The notes under the pieces are model-generated. The model saw nothing but the letters and a program-made list of their open reading frames with translations, had not been told where the DNA came from and did no database searches. Both the position numbers and the translations under genes were made by a program. 64,000 nucleotides of DNA, taken from the NCBI GenBank assembly GCA_031276865.1, contig JAISMF010000020.1, positions 1 through 64,000 on the forward strand, in the 5' to 3' direction. The DNA comes from Deltaproteobacteria bacterium. GTDB taxonomy: Bacteria > Desulfobacterota > Desulfarculia > Adiutricales > Adiutricaceae. Shown here piece by piece: positions 9,360-19,969 of the stretch; within the stretch, counting starts at the first letter, position 1, and every line of letters starts with the position of its first letter.

Positions 9360-10169
9360 TTTATCCACCTTTTATTTTAGCGATTCGACGTTGGCAGTTG
9401 AAATTAACGCGTTAAATAAATTTTCCGCGAAAGACCTTCGAGGCTTTTAAAGCTCCCTGGTTCCCCCCGGGGAGCGCCGTGAAAATAAGAGCGGGCGTTC
9501 GCCGCCGGAGACGGATAAGGCGGGGCGGAACGTTTCGTCCGGAAGCGAATTTTCCCATTTGGCCGCGACCGCTTCAGCTTACAGCCTTGGTTTCGTGAAG
9601 TCAAATTAAATTGAAAACGGCTGGGAGGAATATCGCCTGAAAGGAAAAATTAATTTCCCCGGGGCGTATGTCGTCGTTTTTTAAAGAAGGGAGATTCAAT
9701 TAACTAAAGCGTTTTTAGCGTGAATCGGACGATTTTATTCACGATGGCGGCGGGATTGTTCCATTTTCATCTCTTTTCGCGGACGGTTTATAATTTTTTT
9801 AAAACGGACGATGTTTCCGATAATTATTAAAATTCATCCTAAATTATTTACATTCGGAACCGCTCTCCTCCGGACTCCGGCGACCCGCGCCGGAATCCGT
9901 CGCGGTCCGCCCTTTCTTTTCCGTAAAACCGGATCCCCGGGGCCGGGAACGCCTGGACCCTTCAGCGGACGAGGGAAGCCGGCGAGAAATTTCGCCGGGT
10001 TTTTTCGCCGGCGCTTTTAAACTGGCGAGCCTCGAAAAGAGTCCGAGCGCCCGTCCGGCGGGGCTTTTCGCCCGCTCCGGCGAAGCTTGAAAAAGAGGGC
10101 GGCGGAAAAAGTTCCGGAGAATCTCCGGCGCCTTTTCCGCCGCCTGGGGGGGCGCTTTTTTAACGCGCC

Positions 10170-11435
10170 CTAAATCTTTCCGTCCATGGACTTCCAGCCG
10201 AAGCTTAAATCCGCTTTGTATTTTTCGAAGACCATGGCCTCGTCTTCGATGAGGCTTAGGAGCTGCGCCGAATTTAGCGAGCGGGTGAGCTGGTGGAACT
10301 TAAAAAGCCTCGCCAGAAAAAGCGGCGTCACGGAGAGCGCGAGGGCCGTCCGGCCTTCGCAATCGAGGCCGCGGAAGATCAAAGCGCCTTTGTAGATGAT
10401 CTTCACCCAGATTTCCGGATCCACGTCCAGGGATTCGAGGGGGAGTTTTTTCAGGTTTTCCAGAAGGCCGGCGTGTTCCGGAAAGTGCTTGGCCCAAAAC
10501 GGCTCGGATTGGCGGGCGATTTCCCTTATCATGTTTCCGGCGCTTTCAGGGGTGATGGTCAGATCCCGAGGCGGCAGGATCTCGGGTTTTAGATCCGTTC
10601 CCAGGATGGGGGTGGGGCGGGAGTTTCGCACCTTGAGCCAGATTTCGGGGTAGAGCTCCATGAGCTCGTAGAGGCTTTTCAGATTGGCGCGGAACTCCGC
10701 CGCCACGCCCGCGTCTATGGGTCTTCTGACGTGCCCCACCCTGGGGTCGCCCATGAAGGACTGGAAGACGGGTCCGTGCCGCACGGCTTTGACCTGCATG
10801 GTGAGTTCGCAGGCGGCGTAGTTGTCCTCGGTGGGCCAGGAGGTGTTCTCCAGGAGCTCGCGGTTGAGGGAGCCGGAGAAGGCGGCGTCCCCCAGGTTGG
10901 GATGGCGGATCCGGCGGCCGAAAACCGCCCGGAACATGGGATAGGTGAGGAGGTAGGTGACCGGGGTGTCGAAGAACTGCCTGGAGTATATGGGCGCCGT
11001 GTAGCTGGCCCCGTTTTTCAACACGGGCTCCGCAAGTCGGGGGACCCAGCTGGTTTTAACGGTGGAGATGCGGGCGTCGAAGGCCAGGACCACCTTGGGC
11101 TCCAGGCGCTGGGCCACCTCCATGAGGTTGAAGAAGCTGTTCTTCTTGAGATTTTGATCCGGAGGCGTGCTCACGTAGATCCTGGGCACGCCGGCCGCGG
11201 AGTTTAAGAACAGGTCCCGGGTGTCGTCTTGGGAGAAGCAGTCCGAGTTCACCACCACCCCTTTCAGGTCGGGGTAGTACTTCCGCAGTCCGCCCGCCAC
11301 CTTTTCCAAGGACAGCTTTATGTTGTCCATGTTGTTGTGGGAGAGGATGCCGGCGACTATGTCGGCCCCCGTGACGGAGTCGGGGTTGATCTCGGTGAAG
11401 ATCCGTCCGTCAGTTTTTAGCGCGGTCGTACACAC
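10170..11435 (-). CDS. GT-A type glycosyltransferase-like protein (GpgS/mannosylglycerate-synthase style)
   Basis: VAGILSHNNMDNIKLSLEKV..., VVVNSDCFSQDDT, VVLAFDARISTVKTSWVPRLAEPVL, GDAAFSGSLNRELL. Confidence 0.6.
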   Translation of the reverse strand: MCTTALKTDGRIFTEINPDSVTGADIVAGILSHNNMDNIKLSLEKVAGGLRKYYPDLKGVVVNSDCFSQDDTRDLFLNSAAGVPRIYVSTPPDQNLKKNSFFNLMEVAQRLEPKVVLAFDARISTVKTSWVPRLAEPVLKNGASYTAPIYSRQFFDTPVTYLLTYPMFRAVFGRRIRHPNLGDAAFSGSLNRELLENTSWPTEDNYAACELTMQVKAVRHGPVFQSFMGDPRVGHVRRPIDAGVAAEFRANLKSLYELMELYPEIWLKVRNSRPTPILGTDLKPEILPPRDLTITPESAGNMIREIARQSEPFWAKHFPEHAGLLENLKKLPLESLDVDPEIWVKIIYKGALIFRGLDCEGRTALALSVTPLFLARLFKFHQLTRSLNSAQLLSLIEDEAMVFEKYKADLSFGWKSMDGKI

Positions 11436-12269
11436 TGAAAAACCTCGAAAAATAAACCGTCGCCCGGCGGGTCGCGGACGGGCCTCGCGGGCCCCGGGGG
11501 CGTTCGCGGGCCTTTTTTTCGCCGGGGGCGAAAACGCGCGGGGCGGGGGGCGCCGTCGGGCGGGGGCGTCTGAAGGAGAAGGGGGGGGGGAGGCGGGATT
11601 CTAAAATTAAAGACGGGCCCGGCGGCCCGGATTATCCGCTTGATGGAGGGCGAAAATCTTAATTAGCCGCGGTATCATAACACATCGCCCCGGAAAAGGG
11701 GGAAAAAATGGGGTTTTCGAGTCCAAAGGCCCGCGGGCGGCCGGGCGGCGCCCCTAAAAATTAGATTTTCCGCGCCTTACCGGCGCCCCCTCCCGAGCTA
11801 AGCGATTTTTCCGCCTTCCCAGACCCCTGTCAATCCTCGGGGCGGGTTTATCCAGTTTTTTTACATCCTCCGCGCTTTTTTCTTCGTCCAAGAAAGGAGC
11901 CGGAAATGAAACGGAAAGCGTCCGCCGCCCTTGTTTAAAGGCCCGCGGCTTAAAAACGGAAATGGTCCGGAAGACGCCGGGGCGCCTCGGGCAATCCGCT
12001 AAAGAGGCCCCCGGTTTTTTTTCCGGCCGCGGGCCCTCCCGCCCGAAAGTTCCCCTCCGGACGGGGGGCCTCCTCCGGAATGGGGGGGCGCCGGATCCCC
12101 GTTGGACAAAGGGGGGGGCGATTTGATATAAGGTGTTTGTATTTTTTTTGGCTCCGCCTGATTTTCCCCCCGCCCCGCGTCCGGAGGGCGGCCCCCACGG
12201 GGCCGCCCTCCGGGAGGGCGCGGGGCCGCGGGGCTTCACCGACGACAAGTCGCTTCAGGGAGGAGATTC

Positions 12270-13904
12270 ATGGTCACATGCGTTTTCGTAGCCTCGGACG
12301 TCAAGGCCGAGAAGATCAGGTTTCTGGACAGTCTCAGGAACTTCTGCGCCGCGGGCGCCGGCGGCGGCGGGGGCTGCGGCGGCGGGGGCTATTTCAAGAC
12401 CATAGCCGCGGCGGAGGACGACTCCAGGCTGAGGGAGATTTCCGCGAAGCTCAAGACCGCGCCCGAGGATTTGTACGGGATCCGCGCCGAGGAGGCCATC
12501 CTCCTCCTCAACCGCGGCAAAGAGGCGGAGATAATCGAGCGGGTCCTCTCCAAGTTCTTCGGGCTTTCCCAAAGGTTCTCCCAGATCCCCGTGGAGGGGG
12601 CGGATCTGGACTCGCCTTTGGCCTTCGATCTCCAGGGGCTGGACGCCGTCCTGGCCGCCAACCTCGCGGCTCCGGTGGTGGCGGTATCCTCCTCCCCCTC
12701 GAAGGCCCTCTCCTTAAGGCGCCACTACCTGGACAAAGGCGCCGAGGTCATCCTGGTCGCCCTCCTGGGAAAGGCCGCGGGGCCCGAACTCGAGGCGCTC
12801 GAGAACCTGGGGCCGGGCTTTTTGGCCGTCGGGGGTTACGACGAGCTGGCCGCCAAGTTCGGGGACCTGGCCGGAGCGGTGCACTCCTTCAAGCCCTCGG
12901 TGCTCGCCCCCAAGAGGTTCGAATTCGAGCTGGTGGAGAGGGCCAGGGCCGACAAGAAGACCATCGTCCTGCCGGAAGGGGACGACGACCGCATCCTCCA
13001 GGCGGCGGACGACATCCTGCGCCGCGGCTTCGCCTCCATCGTCATTCTAGGAGACGAGTCCCGGATCCGGAAGCGGGCGGGGGAGCTGGGTCTTGGTCAT
13101 TTGGACCAGGCCGAGCTTTTAAAGGTCGAGTCCGCGCCCTTCCGCGGGGAGCTCGTGAACCTTTTCGCGGAGCTCCGGAAGGCCAAGGGGGTCACCCCCG
13201 AGCAGGCCGACAAGCAGCTAAACGACCGTAACTGGTTCGGCACCATGATGGTCAAATCCGGCCGGGCCGACGGCATGGTCTCGGGCGCGGCCGGCTCCAC
13301 GGCCGACACCATCAGGCCGGCCTTGTCCTTGATTAAAACCAGGCCGGGCTGCTCCATCGCGAGCTCGGTCTTTTTAATGTGCATGAAGGATCGGGTGCTG
13401 GTATTCGGCGACTGCGCCATAGTCACCAACCCCACGCCCGCCCAGCTGGCCGAGATCGCGGTGATGAGCGCCCGCACGGCCGCGGCCTTCGGGGTGGAGC
13501 CCCGGGTGGGGCTTTTAAGCTACTCCACCGGCTCCTCCGGCGCCGGTCCCGACGTGGACGCCGTGACCGAGGCCGTGGCCCTGGCGAAAAAGAACCTGGA
13601 GACCCAGTATCCGGGCCTCGCCCTGGACGGGCCCATGCAGTTCGACGCCGCGCTGGACCCGAAGACGGCCGCGAGCAAAATGCCCGGATCCCCCGTGGCC
13701 GGCAAGGCCACGGTTTTGATCTTCCCCAGCCTCAACGCCGGAAACATCGGCTACAAGGCCGTGCAGCGCACCTCCGGCGCCGTGGCCGTGGGTCCCGTCA
13801 TCCAGGGCCTGAACGCTCCGGTGAACGACCTCTCCCGGGGCTGCACCGTTCCGGACATAATCAACACGGTGGCCATAACCGCCTGCCAGGCTCAGGCGGG
13901 TTGA
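12270..13904 (+). CDS. pta: phosphate acetyltransferase
   Basis: KTIVLPEGDDDRILQAADDILRRG, MMVKSGRADGMVSGAAGSTADTIRPAL, LSYSTGSSG, ATVLIFPSLNAGNIGYKAVQR. Confidence 0.92.
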   Translation: MVTCVFVASDVKAEKIRFLDSLRNFCAAGAGGGGGCGGGGYFKTIAAAEDDSRLREISAKLKTAPEDLYGIRAEEAILLLNRGKEAEIIERVLSKFFGLSQRFSQIPVEGADLDSPLAFDLQGLDAVLAANLAAPVVAVSSSPSKALSLRRHYLDKGAEVILVALLGKAAGPELEALENLGPGFLAVGGYDELAAKFGDLAGAVHSFKPSVLAPKRFEFELVERARADKKTIVLPEGDDDRILQAADDILRRGFASIVILGDESRIRKRAGELGLGHLDQAELLKVESAPFRGELVNLFAELRKAKGVTPEQADKQLNDRNWFGTMMVKSGRADGMVSGAAGSTADTIRPALSLIKTRPGCSIASSVFLMCMKDRVLVFGDCAIVTNPTPAQLAEIAVMSARTAAAFGVEPRVGLLSYSTGSSGAGPDVDAVTEAVALAKKNLETQYPGLALDGPMQFDAALDPKTAASKMPGSPVAGKATVLIFPSLNAGNIGYKAVQRTSGAVAVGPVIQGLNAPVNDLSRGCTVPDIINTVAITACQAQAG

Positions 13905-13905
13905 C

Positions 13906-14712
13906 ATGAACGCGACCGTCGGTTTCCTGGGCTACGGCCGCATGGCCCAGGCCATCTCGGAGGGGCTGGATAAAAACGGCCTGGTCCCCTACAAAAGGCA
14001 GATGGCGAGCGACGTGGCCCGGGGTCTTTTGGAGAAGCTCAAAGAGAAGCGCGGCTTCATCGCGGCCAGGGACAACCGCCAGCTCGCGGAGAAATGCCCC
14101 ATCGTGGTTTTGGCCGTGAAGCCCCATCAGGTGCGGGGGCTGTTAAGCGAGGTGGGGGAGCGCGTCACCAAGGAGCAGTTGGTGATCTCCATCGCCGCGG
14201 GCGTGACCCTGCAGACATTGGCCGGAGGCCTGCCTCCGGACACCCCCCTCGTCCGGGTCATCCCCAACCTCCCCGCCCTGGTGGGGAAAGGCGTCACCCT
14301 CTTGGCGGCCGCCCCCTCCGCGGGCAAGGACGACGTGGACAACGCCAGGAAGATCTTCTCGGCCGTGGGCGACGTGGTGGATCTCCCGGAGGGCATGTTC
14401 AACGAGGGCACGGCCGTCTCCGGCTCCGGCCCCGCCTATTTCTTCCTGGTGATGGAGGGCATGATCCGGGGGGCGGCGCGGCTGGGTTTAAGCTGGGACA
14501 CCGCCAGGCGGCTCGTGGTCCGCACCTGCCTCGGGGCGGCCTACGCCGCGGATTCGCGTCCGGAATTAAGCCTCGCCGAGCTGCGCGATCAAGTGACCTC
14601 GCCTGGCGGCACCACCGCCGAGGGCCTCCTCGCCTTGGAGGAGGGGAGGATCGCCGCCCTTTTCCACGAGGCGCTCAAAAGGGCCAGCGAAAAGGGCAAG
14701 AACCTCGCCTAA
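13906..14712 (+). CDS. proC: pyrroline-5-carboxylate reductase
   Basis: VGFLGYGRMAQAISEGL, AAGVTLQTL, VRVIPNLPALVGKGVTLL, DQVTSPGGTTAEGLLALEEG. Confidence 0.92.
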   Translation: MNATVGFLGYGRMAQAISEGLDKNGLVPYKRQMASDVARGLLEKLKEKRGFIAARDNRQLAEKCPIVVLAVKPHQVRGLLSEVGERVTKEQLVISIAAGVTLQTLAGGLPPDTPLVRVIPNLPALVGKGVTLLAAAPSAGKDDVDNARKIFSAVGDVVDLPEGMFNEGTAVSGSGPAYFFLVMEGMIRGAARLGLSWDTARRLVVRTCLGAAYAADSRPELSLAELRDQVTSPGGTTAEGLLALEEGRIAALFHEALKRASEKGKNLA

Positions 14713-14932
14713 GGGGCCTCTTCCCCGCGGCCTCCGGCCTCCTTCGGCCGCCTCATTTTTTTTCCACCCCTCCGGCCTTCCTTTCCGGAACCCGCCCTGG
14801 GCGGTCCTTCCGCGGGAGCGAGGCCGGTTTTTATCGTTTTTCCCCGTCCGGGCCGCTTCGTCCCGGACGGGGGCGGCCGATCCGATTGCCTCGCCGGCTC
14901 GGACGCGTTCATAGGCCGACCCAGGCGGGTTT

Positions 14933-15841
14933 ATGACGGCACCGTTTTCCGCCGCGTCCGGTTCGGGCGCTTTCCAGGGGCGCGCCAAGGGCGGAGGCGT
15001 CCTCCTCTTATTTCTTCTTCCGCTCCTTTTTTCGCTTCTCCTGGAAGGCTGCGCCGCCTACGATTCCCGGGAGCTCTGGCGGAAAAACGTCTTGCGCTCG
15101 GGCCCCCGGGGCTTCCAGGCGGAGGATTTCAACATCCCCCCCTTCCACCTGGCCGGACTTTTGAAGGTGACGGAGAGGGGGGGGGATCTGGTGGTCTACC
15201 TGGAGGGTGACGGCCGCGGCGTGAGCCGCGGCCGGGTGAATCCCGACCCCACGCCGGAGGTTTCCATGACTTTGGATCTGGCCCTCCAGGATCCCCATCC
15301 CCGGGTGCTGTATCTGGCCCGCATCGGGCAGTACATGCCCGCCTACGCCACCGAGAAGTACCGGATCTACTGGTCCTCGGGGCGCTTGGCCCCTCCGGCC
15401 GTGGAGGCGGCCTCCCGGGCCATCGACCAGGCCAAGGCCAAGTGCGGGGCGGAAAAGGTGCACCTCGTCGGTTTTTCCGGCGGCGGGGGCCTCGCGGTCC
15501 TTTTGGCCGAGGAGAGGCGGGACGTGCTCACCTTGGTGACCGTGGCCGGCCTTTTGGACACCGACTGGTGGGTGCGGTCCAGGAACTACAAACCCATGTC
15601 CCAGTCCCTAAACCCGGCCGACCGCGCGGAGGATATAAGCCAGATCCCGCAGATCCACTTCTACGGGACCCGTGACGAGCTCATCCCTCCGGAGATGTCC
15701 GGCGTCTTCGCCGCCGGACGCTCCTTTTCCAGCCTGGAACGGGTGCCCGTTCCGGCCTTCCACGACCGCGGCTGGTCCGAAAGATGGCCGGATCTTCTGG
15801 AAAGACACGTGCTGCCCCTGCGGCGGGCCTTCGGCCGCTAG
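14933..15841 (+). CDS. lipoprotein with alpha/beta-hydrolase fold
   Basis: Signal/lipobox LLLEGC; VHLVGFSGGGGLAVLLA nucleophile elbow; Asp/His-containing C-terminus. Confidence 0.6.
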   Translation: MTAPFSAASGSGAFQGRAKGGGVLLLFLLPLLFSLLLEGCAAYDSRELWRKNVLRSGPRGFQAEDFNIPPFHLAGLLKVTERGGDLVVYLEGDGRGVSRGRVNPDPTPEVSMTLDLALQDPHPRVLYLARIGQYMPAYATEKYRIYWSSGRLAPPAVEAASRAIDQAKAKCGAEKVHLVGFSGGGGLAVLLAEERRDVLTLVTVAGLLDTDWWVRSRNYKPMSQSLNPADRAEDISQIPQIHFYGTRDELIPPEMSGVFAAGRSFSSLERVPVPAFHDRGWSERWPDLLERHVLPLRRAFGR

Positions 15842-15909
15842 CCCGGGAAGTTTCCCCCCGCCGGAAAAAGGCCGGCTGGGTCGCGGGCGGCGGTCGCTAT
15901 TTAAAAATC

Positions 15910-15934
15910 AAGCCCCCCGGGGGGCTTTTTTTCT
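15910..15934. terminator. Rho-independent terminator between convergent genes
   Basis: aagccccccggggggcttttttt between the lipoprotein gene (+) and hisC (-). Confidence 0.75.
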
Positions 15935-16030
15935 TTCGGGCTCCGCCCCTTCGGGTTTCGCGGGAAAAGCGCCCCCCTTAAGCCGCCCCCCCCGCGGGGC
16001 CGGGGCGTTTTCCGAAAGGCCCCTTCCGCC

Positions 16031-17161
16031 TCAACTCCCCGCCGCCTTCGCCTTTTCCACGGCCTCCAGGAGCGCCAGGTTCTCCTCTTCCAGGCCCACG
16101 GTGATTCTCAACTGGAAATCCAGACCGTAGGCGCCCAGGGTCCGCACGATGACGCCCTCCCGTAAAAGACTCCGGGCGACGTCCTCCGCTTTGATCCGTC
16201 CCGTGTCCGCCATGAGGAAGTTGGCCTGGCTGGGATGGCAGCTCAAGCCCCTCTTGGGGAGCTCGGCCGCGAGGAAGTCCAGACCCTTCCAGGTGAGGCG
16301 TTTGGTCTCTTCGACGTGGATGTCGTCTTCGAGGGCCGCCATGGCCCCGACCTGGGCCAGGAGGTTGATGTTGAAGGGCTGCCTGGCTTTGTTCACCGCC
16401 TCCGCCAAAACGGGATCCATGAGGGCGTAGCCCGCCCGGAGGCCGGCCAGGCCGTAAAGCTTGGAAAAGGTCCTGAGGATGACCGTCCGGCCGGTGGAAA
16501 GTATTTTACGGTAGTCCGGCCGCGGCGCCCGGGCGAACTCCACGTAGGCCTCGTCTAAAAGAAGGAGGCAGTCCCCGGGAAGGGCGTCCAGGAAGCTTTC
16601 TATTTCGTCCCCGTCCAGCCAGGCTCCGGTGGGGTTCACCGGGTTGTCCAGAAAAACGAGGCGGGTGGAGCCGTCGACGGCATTAAGGAGCTCCGGCAGA
16701 TCGTGCGCGTAATCCTTCAGAGCCACCTCCCTCGCCTCGGCTCCGCTGGCTTTGGCGTTCTGGTGGTAGAGGGAGAAGCTGGGCTTGGACATGACGGCCG
16801 AAAGCCCCGGCCGCAAAAGGGCGTGCGCGAGAACCAAGATGAACTCCGAGGAGCCGTTGGCGCAGACCAGGCATTCGGCGGGGAGATCCAGCTTCTCCGC
16901 GATGGCCTTCTTCAGCCTGGCCGAGGAGGCGTCGCCGTAGCGGTGAACGCCGGGGAGGGCTTTTACCAGGGCCTCGAGGACCCTGGGACTCGGCCCCAGG
17001 CAGCTTTCGTTGGAGGCGAGTTTGATTATCCGCGTGAGCCCCAGCTCCGCCGCCACATCCTCGATCTGGCGTCCCGGGGCGTAGGGGTCGAGCTCGTTTA
17101 TGTAGTTGGGTATCATATCCCTGGGAAACATGTGCGCCTCCGCGTTTTCTCTTTCTTCCAA
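16031..17161 (-). CDS. hisC: histidinol-phosphate aminotransferase
   Basis: IIKLASNESCLGPSPRVLEAL, LDEAYVEFA, VILRTFSKLYGLAGLRAGYAL. Confidence 0.88.
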   Translation of the reverse strand: MEERENAEAHMFPRDMIPNYINELDPYAPGRQIEDVAAELGLTRIIKLASNESCLGPSPRVLEALVKALPGVHRYGDASSARLKKAIAEKLDLPAECLVCANGSSEFILVLAHALLRPGLSAVMSKPSFSLYHQNAKASGAEAREVALKDYAHDLPELLNAVDGSTRLVFLDNPVNPTGAWLDGDEIESFLDALPGDCLLLLDEAYVEFARAPRPDYRKILSTGRTVILRTFSKLYGLAGLRAGYALMDPVLAEAVNKARQPFNINLLAQVGAMAALEDDIHVEETKRLTWKGLDFLAAELPKRGLSCHPSQANFLMADTGRIKAEDVARSLLREGVIVRTLGAYGLDFQLRITVGLEEENLALLEAVEKAKAAGS

Positions 17162-17518
17162 ATTTGAATGTCCGGCCCGTCCGAGCCGGAGCCATCGGGG
17201 CCGTTCGCGAAACGGCCGTCCGCCGCCCTTGGCGGGCGTTGAAAACGGCCGGTTGGGAACTCCCTAACCGGTGTTTAGGGCCGCTAAATTATTTTCCGGC
17301 CGGATGCGGCTGAAAAACAATACGTAGCGTTTATACACCAATTCAAGTCTGAAATAAACTAAAATTTTAAAATTAAATCTCATCTGAGATACGTTTCTCT
17401 TCCAATAATTCCGGTTGATTTTAGCCTCACGGATCCTGGGAATGGAATTTCCGGTACCTGTTGTTGAAAAACGAAGGCGGTCGTAAAAAACGGAGGGAAA
17501 AAGGCTTCGTGAACAGCC

Positions 17519-17757
17519 AGGCGAAAAAAAAGAAAAAACGAGAATGAGCGAGAAAGAGGCAAAGAAAAAAACTGGAAAAAGCGAAAAGGCGAAAAGGCGA
17601 AAAGGCGAAAGAGATGAGAAAAGCAGGGATGAAAAAATTTAAAAAAATGAAGAGGGAAAAATGATGAAAAGAAAAAAGTGAAAAAGAGAAAATGAAAAAA
17701 GATTGTAAAAAGAGAAAAAGAGAAAAAGAGATAAAGAGAAAACGAAAAAAAGATGAG
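17519..17757. repeat. Polypurine (A/G) tract with 8-nt tandem units
   Basis: (gcgaaaag)x3-4 at 17581-17612; (aaaaagag)x3 at 17707-17730; + strand almost entirely purine. Confidence 0.8.
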
Positions 17758-18538
17758 GCTGAATAAATAGATGAGAGAAACTATTTCTTTACGGCGTAAA
17801 ACTTTTAAAAAAAATACGAAAAAATAAGCGGATAGCGAGAACTTCAAGCTTATAAAATATATTCATAGGTTTTATTGTCGCTGCTAAATTTAATAAGCCG
17901 TGGTTTTTCTAGCCTGGAGGCGGAGATTTAGCTCATCCGGCCTCCCGGATTTAACCGGCGGCAATTATTCTCTCCGGCGGAAAAATTTTTTGATATTATT
18001 TTTCCCTGCTGATAAACGCTTTTACAGATACTGGCGATAAGCGGGGAGGGTCGTATCCATTACGGTTGTCGAGTATGATTGAGATTTTTTCCACGGGGAT
18101 GGTGAAAAAATCATTAAACTTAAATATCGTTATTTAGGAAAAAAATATAATTCGAGGGGAAACGATTATAATCAGCGAATACTGAATATAAGGATTTTCT
18201 GGGTATATGGAAAAAGGAATCCGAAAAAGGGAAATTAATTTAGAAAATAGAAATCCCGGTGAATTTTGAATATTATTTCACCGGGCCGGAAGCGGAGGGA
18301 GGTGCGGAAATGAGCGCGGAACCCGAGTAGAAACTCATACGGGGATGTTAAAAATTATAATTGAAAACTACGTTTTGAATTATAGAATTAGGCGTCTCCA
18401 TTTACCCTAAGAAGTCAGGGGCCGGAAAACGTTATAATTCGGAGTTTGGAGGCGGGGAGGATAGTGCCGGAGACGCGGCGGTTTCCCGGCGATAAGGGTT
18501 TCCTAGGCGGAGGAGTCGAAGGAAGGGAAGAGAGCCGG

Positions 18539-19969
18539 TTAAAGTTCGGCGTTCAGCTGTCCTATATAGAGGTCCACCTGATTCTGCACCCTGGGGTCCT
18601 TTTTCATCGTCTGCTCCAGCTTGTTGAGGGCGTAAAGCACGGATGAATGCCGTCTTCCGAAGGCATGTCCGATGTCGTCCAGAGTCTTTCCGGTGAGCAG
18701 CCTGCAGAGGTAGATTCCGAAGGACCTGGCCTCGCTCACCTTCTTTTGGCGGCAGTTGGAGGTGATGGCCTGCTGATCCACTTTAAAGGTATGGCAGACG
18801 AATTTGAGGATGCGTTTAATGGTCAGGCCGTCTTCTCCGCCGCTGGCGATATTCGACAGGCACTCTCGGGCCATGTTGAGATCGGCGGTCCTCTGGAAAA
18901 GGCGGCATCTGGCGGCTATGCTGGTGACGCTGGCCTCGAGCAGCCTCACGTCAGACGTGATGTTGGAGGCTATAAGCTCCAGCACCCTGTCGTTAAGAGT
19001 GATGTTTTCTTTTCCGGCCTTGCTGACCAGTATTTTCACGCGCGTGTCGAAGTCTGGCGGCTGAATGGGGGCCACCAGGGATGAGCAGAACCTTGACTTC
19101 AGGGCCTGGTTTATGCGGGGGATGTTCCCTGGATGGTAGGTGGTCGTGAGCACGACCCTTTTCCCTTTGTCGAGAAGGTAATCCATCGTGTACCCCACCT
19201 CCTGCTGGATTTTCCCTTTTCCTCCCAGGAAGGTGATGTTGTCCAAGACGAGCACGTCGCACTTATGGCGGAATCTAATTTTAAAATCGTCCATGGAATA
19301 GTCGTGCAGAGCCCTGGTCATGGCGTTGGTGAAATCCTCCGCCGTCATGTAGATGAGATTCAAATCCGGATGCTGGGCCAGGATGGCCTGCGCCATGGCC
19401 TGGGAGAGATGGCTTTTTCCCAGCCCGTGATCAGAAAGAAAGCAGAGAATGTTGTTCCCCAGGTCGTCGTTGCGGGAAAAGGCCCGCGCGGCCGAGTAGG
19501 CGAAGCAGTTCGTGTCTCCGACGATGAAGTTATCAAAAGTGAAATTGGGGTTGAACTGCAAAATGTTCTGAGTGAGCCTGGCGTGGGCGTTCATCTGGGC
19601 CAGGGGGTTCAGCTGCGGCGGAAGCCACAGCCCCCCGTTCTCGGAACCGCCGTCGTAAAGCCCCATATTCGGCGGTTCGGGGCTCCAAGCGAATTTGATT
19701 GCTATTTTTCCTATACCGTTGGCGCGGGCGATGGATGTCAGAGCGTCTTCGATTTCGTTTTTAAAGTGACCCTGAACGTATCTTAAAAAAAATTCGTTGG
19801 GGGCTACCACCTCTATGACGTTCGGAAGCTCGATCTTGGCTCTCAAGCGCGCGATCCAGGTCTTGAACAAATCCTCGGGGACTCTGGCGCTTAACTCCGC
19901 AACCGCGCTGGGCCACAGTTTACCCATCTCCAAAGACAAGTCTCCTCCGTCAACAATAATTTTGCTCAT
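18539..19969 (-). CDS. dnaA: chromosomal replication initiator DnaA
   Basis: FDNFIVGDTNCFAYSAARA, SDHGLGKSHLSQAMA, VLVLDNITFLGGK, C-terminal FGRRHSSVLYALNKLE; start Met (MSKIIVDG) at 19969. Confidence 0.9.
   Translation of the reverse strand: MSKIIVDGGDLSLEMGKLWPSAVAELSARVPEDLFKTWIARLRAKIELPNVIEVVAPNEFFLRYVQGHFKNEIEDALTSIARANGIGKIAIKFAWSPEPPNMGLYDGGSENGGLWLPPQLNPLAQMNAHARLTQNILQFNPNFTFDNFIVGDTNCFAYSAARAFSRNDDLGNNILCFLSDHGLGKSHLSQAMAQAILAQHPDLNLIYMTAEDFTNAMTRALHDYSMDDFKIRFRHKCDVLVLDNITFLGGKGKIQQEVGYTMDYLLDKGKRVVLTTTYHPGNIPRINQALKSRFCSSLVAPIQPPDFDTRVKILVSKAGKENITLNDRVLELIASNITSDVRLLEASVTSIAARCRLFQRTADLNMARECLSNIASGGEDGLTIKRILKFVCHTFKVDQQAITSNCRQKKVSEARSFGIYLCRLLTGKTLDDIGHAFGRRHSSVLYALNKLEQTMKKDPRVQNQVDLYIGQLNAEL

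Noticed and set aside
12080-13231. 383-aa plus-strand ORF overlapping pta in another frame
   Set aside because: Arg/Gly-rich out-of-frame shadow; pta is unambiguous
17380-17847. 155-aa Phe/Leu/Ser-rich minus-strand ORF
   Set aside because: It is the complement of a polypurine tract with 8-nt repeats; low complexity, no SD and no domain
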